Shown one piece after another: positions 63,606-64,000 of a stretch of 64,000 bases of DNA. The stretch lies in NCBI GenBank assembly GCA_016793465.1, contig JAEUJW010000023.1, positions 62,001 through 126,000 on the forward strand. Reading direction: 5' to 3'. How positions within the stretch are numbered: the stretch's first letter is position 1; each line of letters opens with the position of its first letter. A model generated the notes under the pieces. The model had not been told where the DNA came from. It did not search any database and saw nothing but the letters and a program-made list of their open reading frames with translations. The position numbers and the translations under genes were made by a program. This DNA comes from Myxococcales bacterium. Lineage in GTDB: Bacteria; Myxococcota; Polyangia; Nannocystales; Nannocystaceae.

Positions 63606-64000
63606 ATGGCGACCAAGACCTCCTCCCGCAAGACCACCCCCGCGACGCCCCGGGCCGCCGGAGCGCCCACCCGTACCGCCAAGGCCCCGGCCGCGAAGGC
63701 CCAGGCCCGCGCCGCCAAGGCCCCCGAGCGCGCGAGCAAGGCGAGCCCGGCGAGCAAGGCCACGAAGGCCCCGGCGCGCGCGGCCAAGGCCCCTGCCCCG
63801 GCCGCGAAGGCCACGAAGGCCGCGCCGGCGAGGCCCGCCGGCAAGGCGCCGACCCCGTCGGCGGCGGCGCCCGGGGTCGGAGATCCGGCGCCCGACTTCT
63901 CGCTCGCGGCCGACGACGGCAAGACGTACACGCTCGCGGGCCTGCGGGGCTCGCGATTCGTCCTCTACTTTTATCCGCGCGACAGCACCCCGGGCTGCAC
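63606..64000 (+). CDS. bcp: BCP-type peroxiredoxin with histone-like Ala/Lys N-terminal tail (5' part)
   Basis: The first 80 or so residues are a lysine/alanine/proline tail with many KAP, KAT and AAK repeats, like bacterial H1-type histones. From about residue 95 the peroxiredoxin core begins: [12 protein letters not shown], then [15 protein letters not shown], where the final Cys of PGC(T) is the peroxidatic residue. This matches thioredoxin-dependent BCP enzymes (YPxDxTPGCT). The gene runs off the window, so the resolving Cys and end are unseen. ATG 63606 lies nine bases after TACGAA. The tail may localise the peroxidase to DNA; that is inference. Confidence 0.88.
   Translation, partial: MATKTSSRKTTPATPRAAGAPTRTAKAPAAKAQARAAKAPERASKASPASKATKAPARAAKAPAPAAKATKAAPARPAGKAPTPSAAAPGVGDPAPDFSLAADDGKTYTLAGLRGSRFVLYFYPRDSTPGC

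Overview
This 64 kb window is chromosomal DNA of a very GC-rich deltaproteobacterial (myxobacterial) genome. Several features point, by inference, to a Nannocystis/Plesiocystis-like member of the Myxococcota: many lipoproteins whose lipobox is followed by long Thr/Ser/Asp/Gly-rich linkers; MopE-type DDDCDG-like motifs; a membrane Ser/Thr kinase; and a complete lower mevalonate pathway next to squalene-forming genes. No rRNA, tRNA or CRISPR array was seen.

Layout. 1-1257: right-hand part of an IS21-family insertion sequence (end of istA, a small coupled ORF, istB, three 22-23 bp terminal repeats), followed by about 0.9 kb of non-coding DNA that begins with a degenerate 12-bp repeat. 2199-4245: small accessory genes, including two tandem MerR-like proteins. 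4527-10100: a VWA-like lipoprotein and a Ser/Thr kinase operon with a membrane protein and a lipoprotein. 10700-11167: a 5'-truncated lipoprotein remnant. 11178-14134: a TldD/PmbA pair. 14221-20615: lipoproteins, an 8-copy intergenic repeat array and an HpnN/MMPL-type exporter. 20724-28457: two tandemly duplicated pairs of large surface lipoproteins (two VWA proteins, two Cys-rich MopE/anchor-L-like proteins). 28459-38283: the housekeeping block queA-tgt-yajC-secD-secF-recJ plus two small genes. 38410-45715: a secreted protein, a NadD-DUF2520 fusion, a prolyl oligopeptidase, glutamyl-Q tRNA(Asp) synthetase and small proteins.

45852-54843 is the metabolic core. Type 2 IPP isomerase, mevalonate kinase, diphosphomevalonate decarboxylase and a phosphomevalonate kinase fused in frame to HMG-CoA reductase are translationally coupled. 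They are followed by hpnC, hpnD and hpnE, which make squalene from farnesyl diphosphate. Together they could carry carbon from HMG-CoA to IPP/DMAPP, and from FPP to squalene; HMG-CoA synthase and FPP synthase are not in the window. 54861-64000: a beta-propeller lipoprotein, a lapA-lapB-PerM operon, a MopE-like lipoprotein, an FHA protein with a degenerate CpaF-like ATPase domain, a CcmH-like protein, a lipoprotein, and the start of a peroxiredoxin with a histone-like Ala/Lys tail.

A recurrent feature is a -10-like hexamer only 6-9 nt upstream of start codons, in several cases with a convincing -35. It suggests that many first genes, especially lipoprotein genes, are read from leaderless mRNAs, and it was used here to choose starts. 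Start codons, signal peptides and domain names come from reading the sequence and from knowledge of the families; no database search was run.
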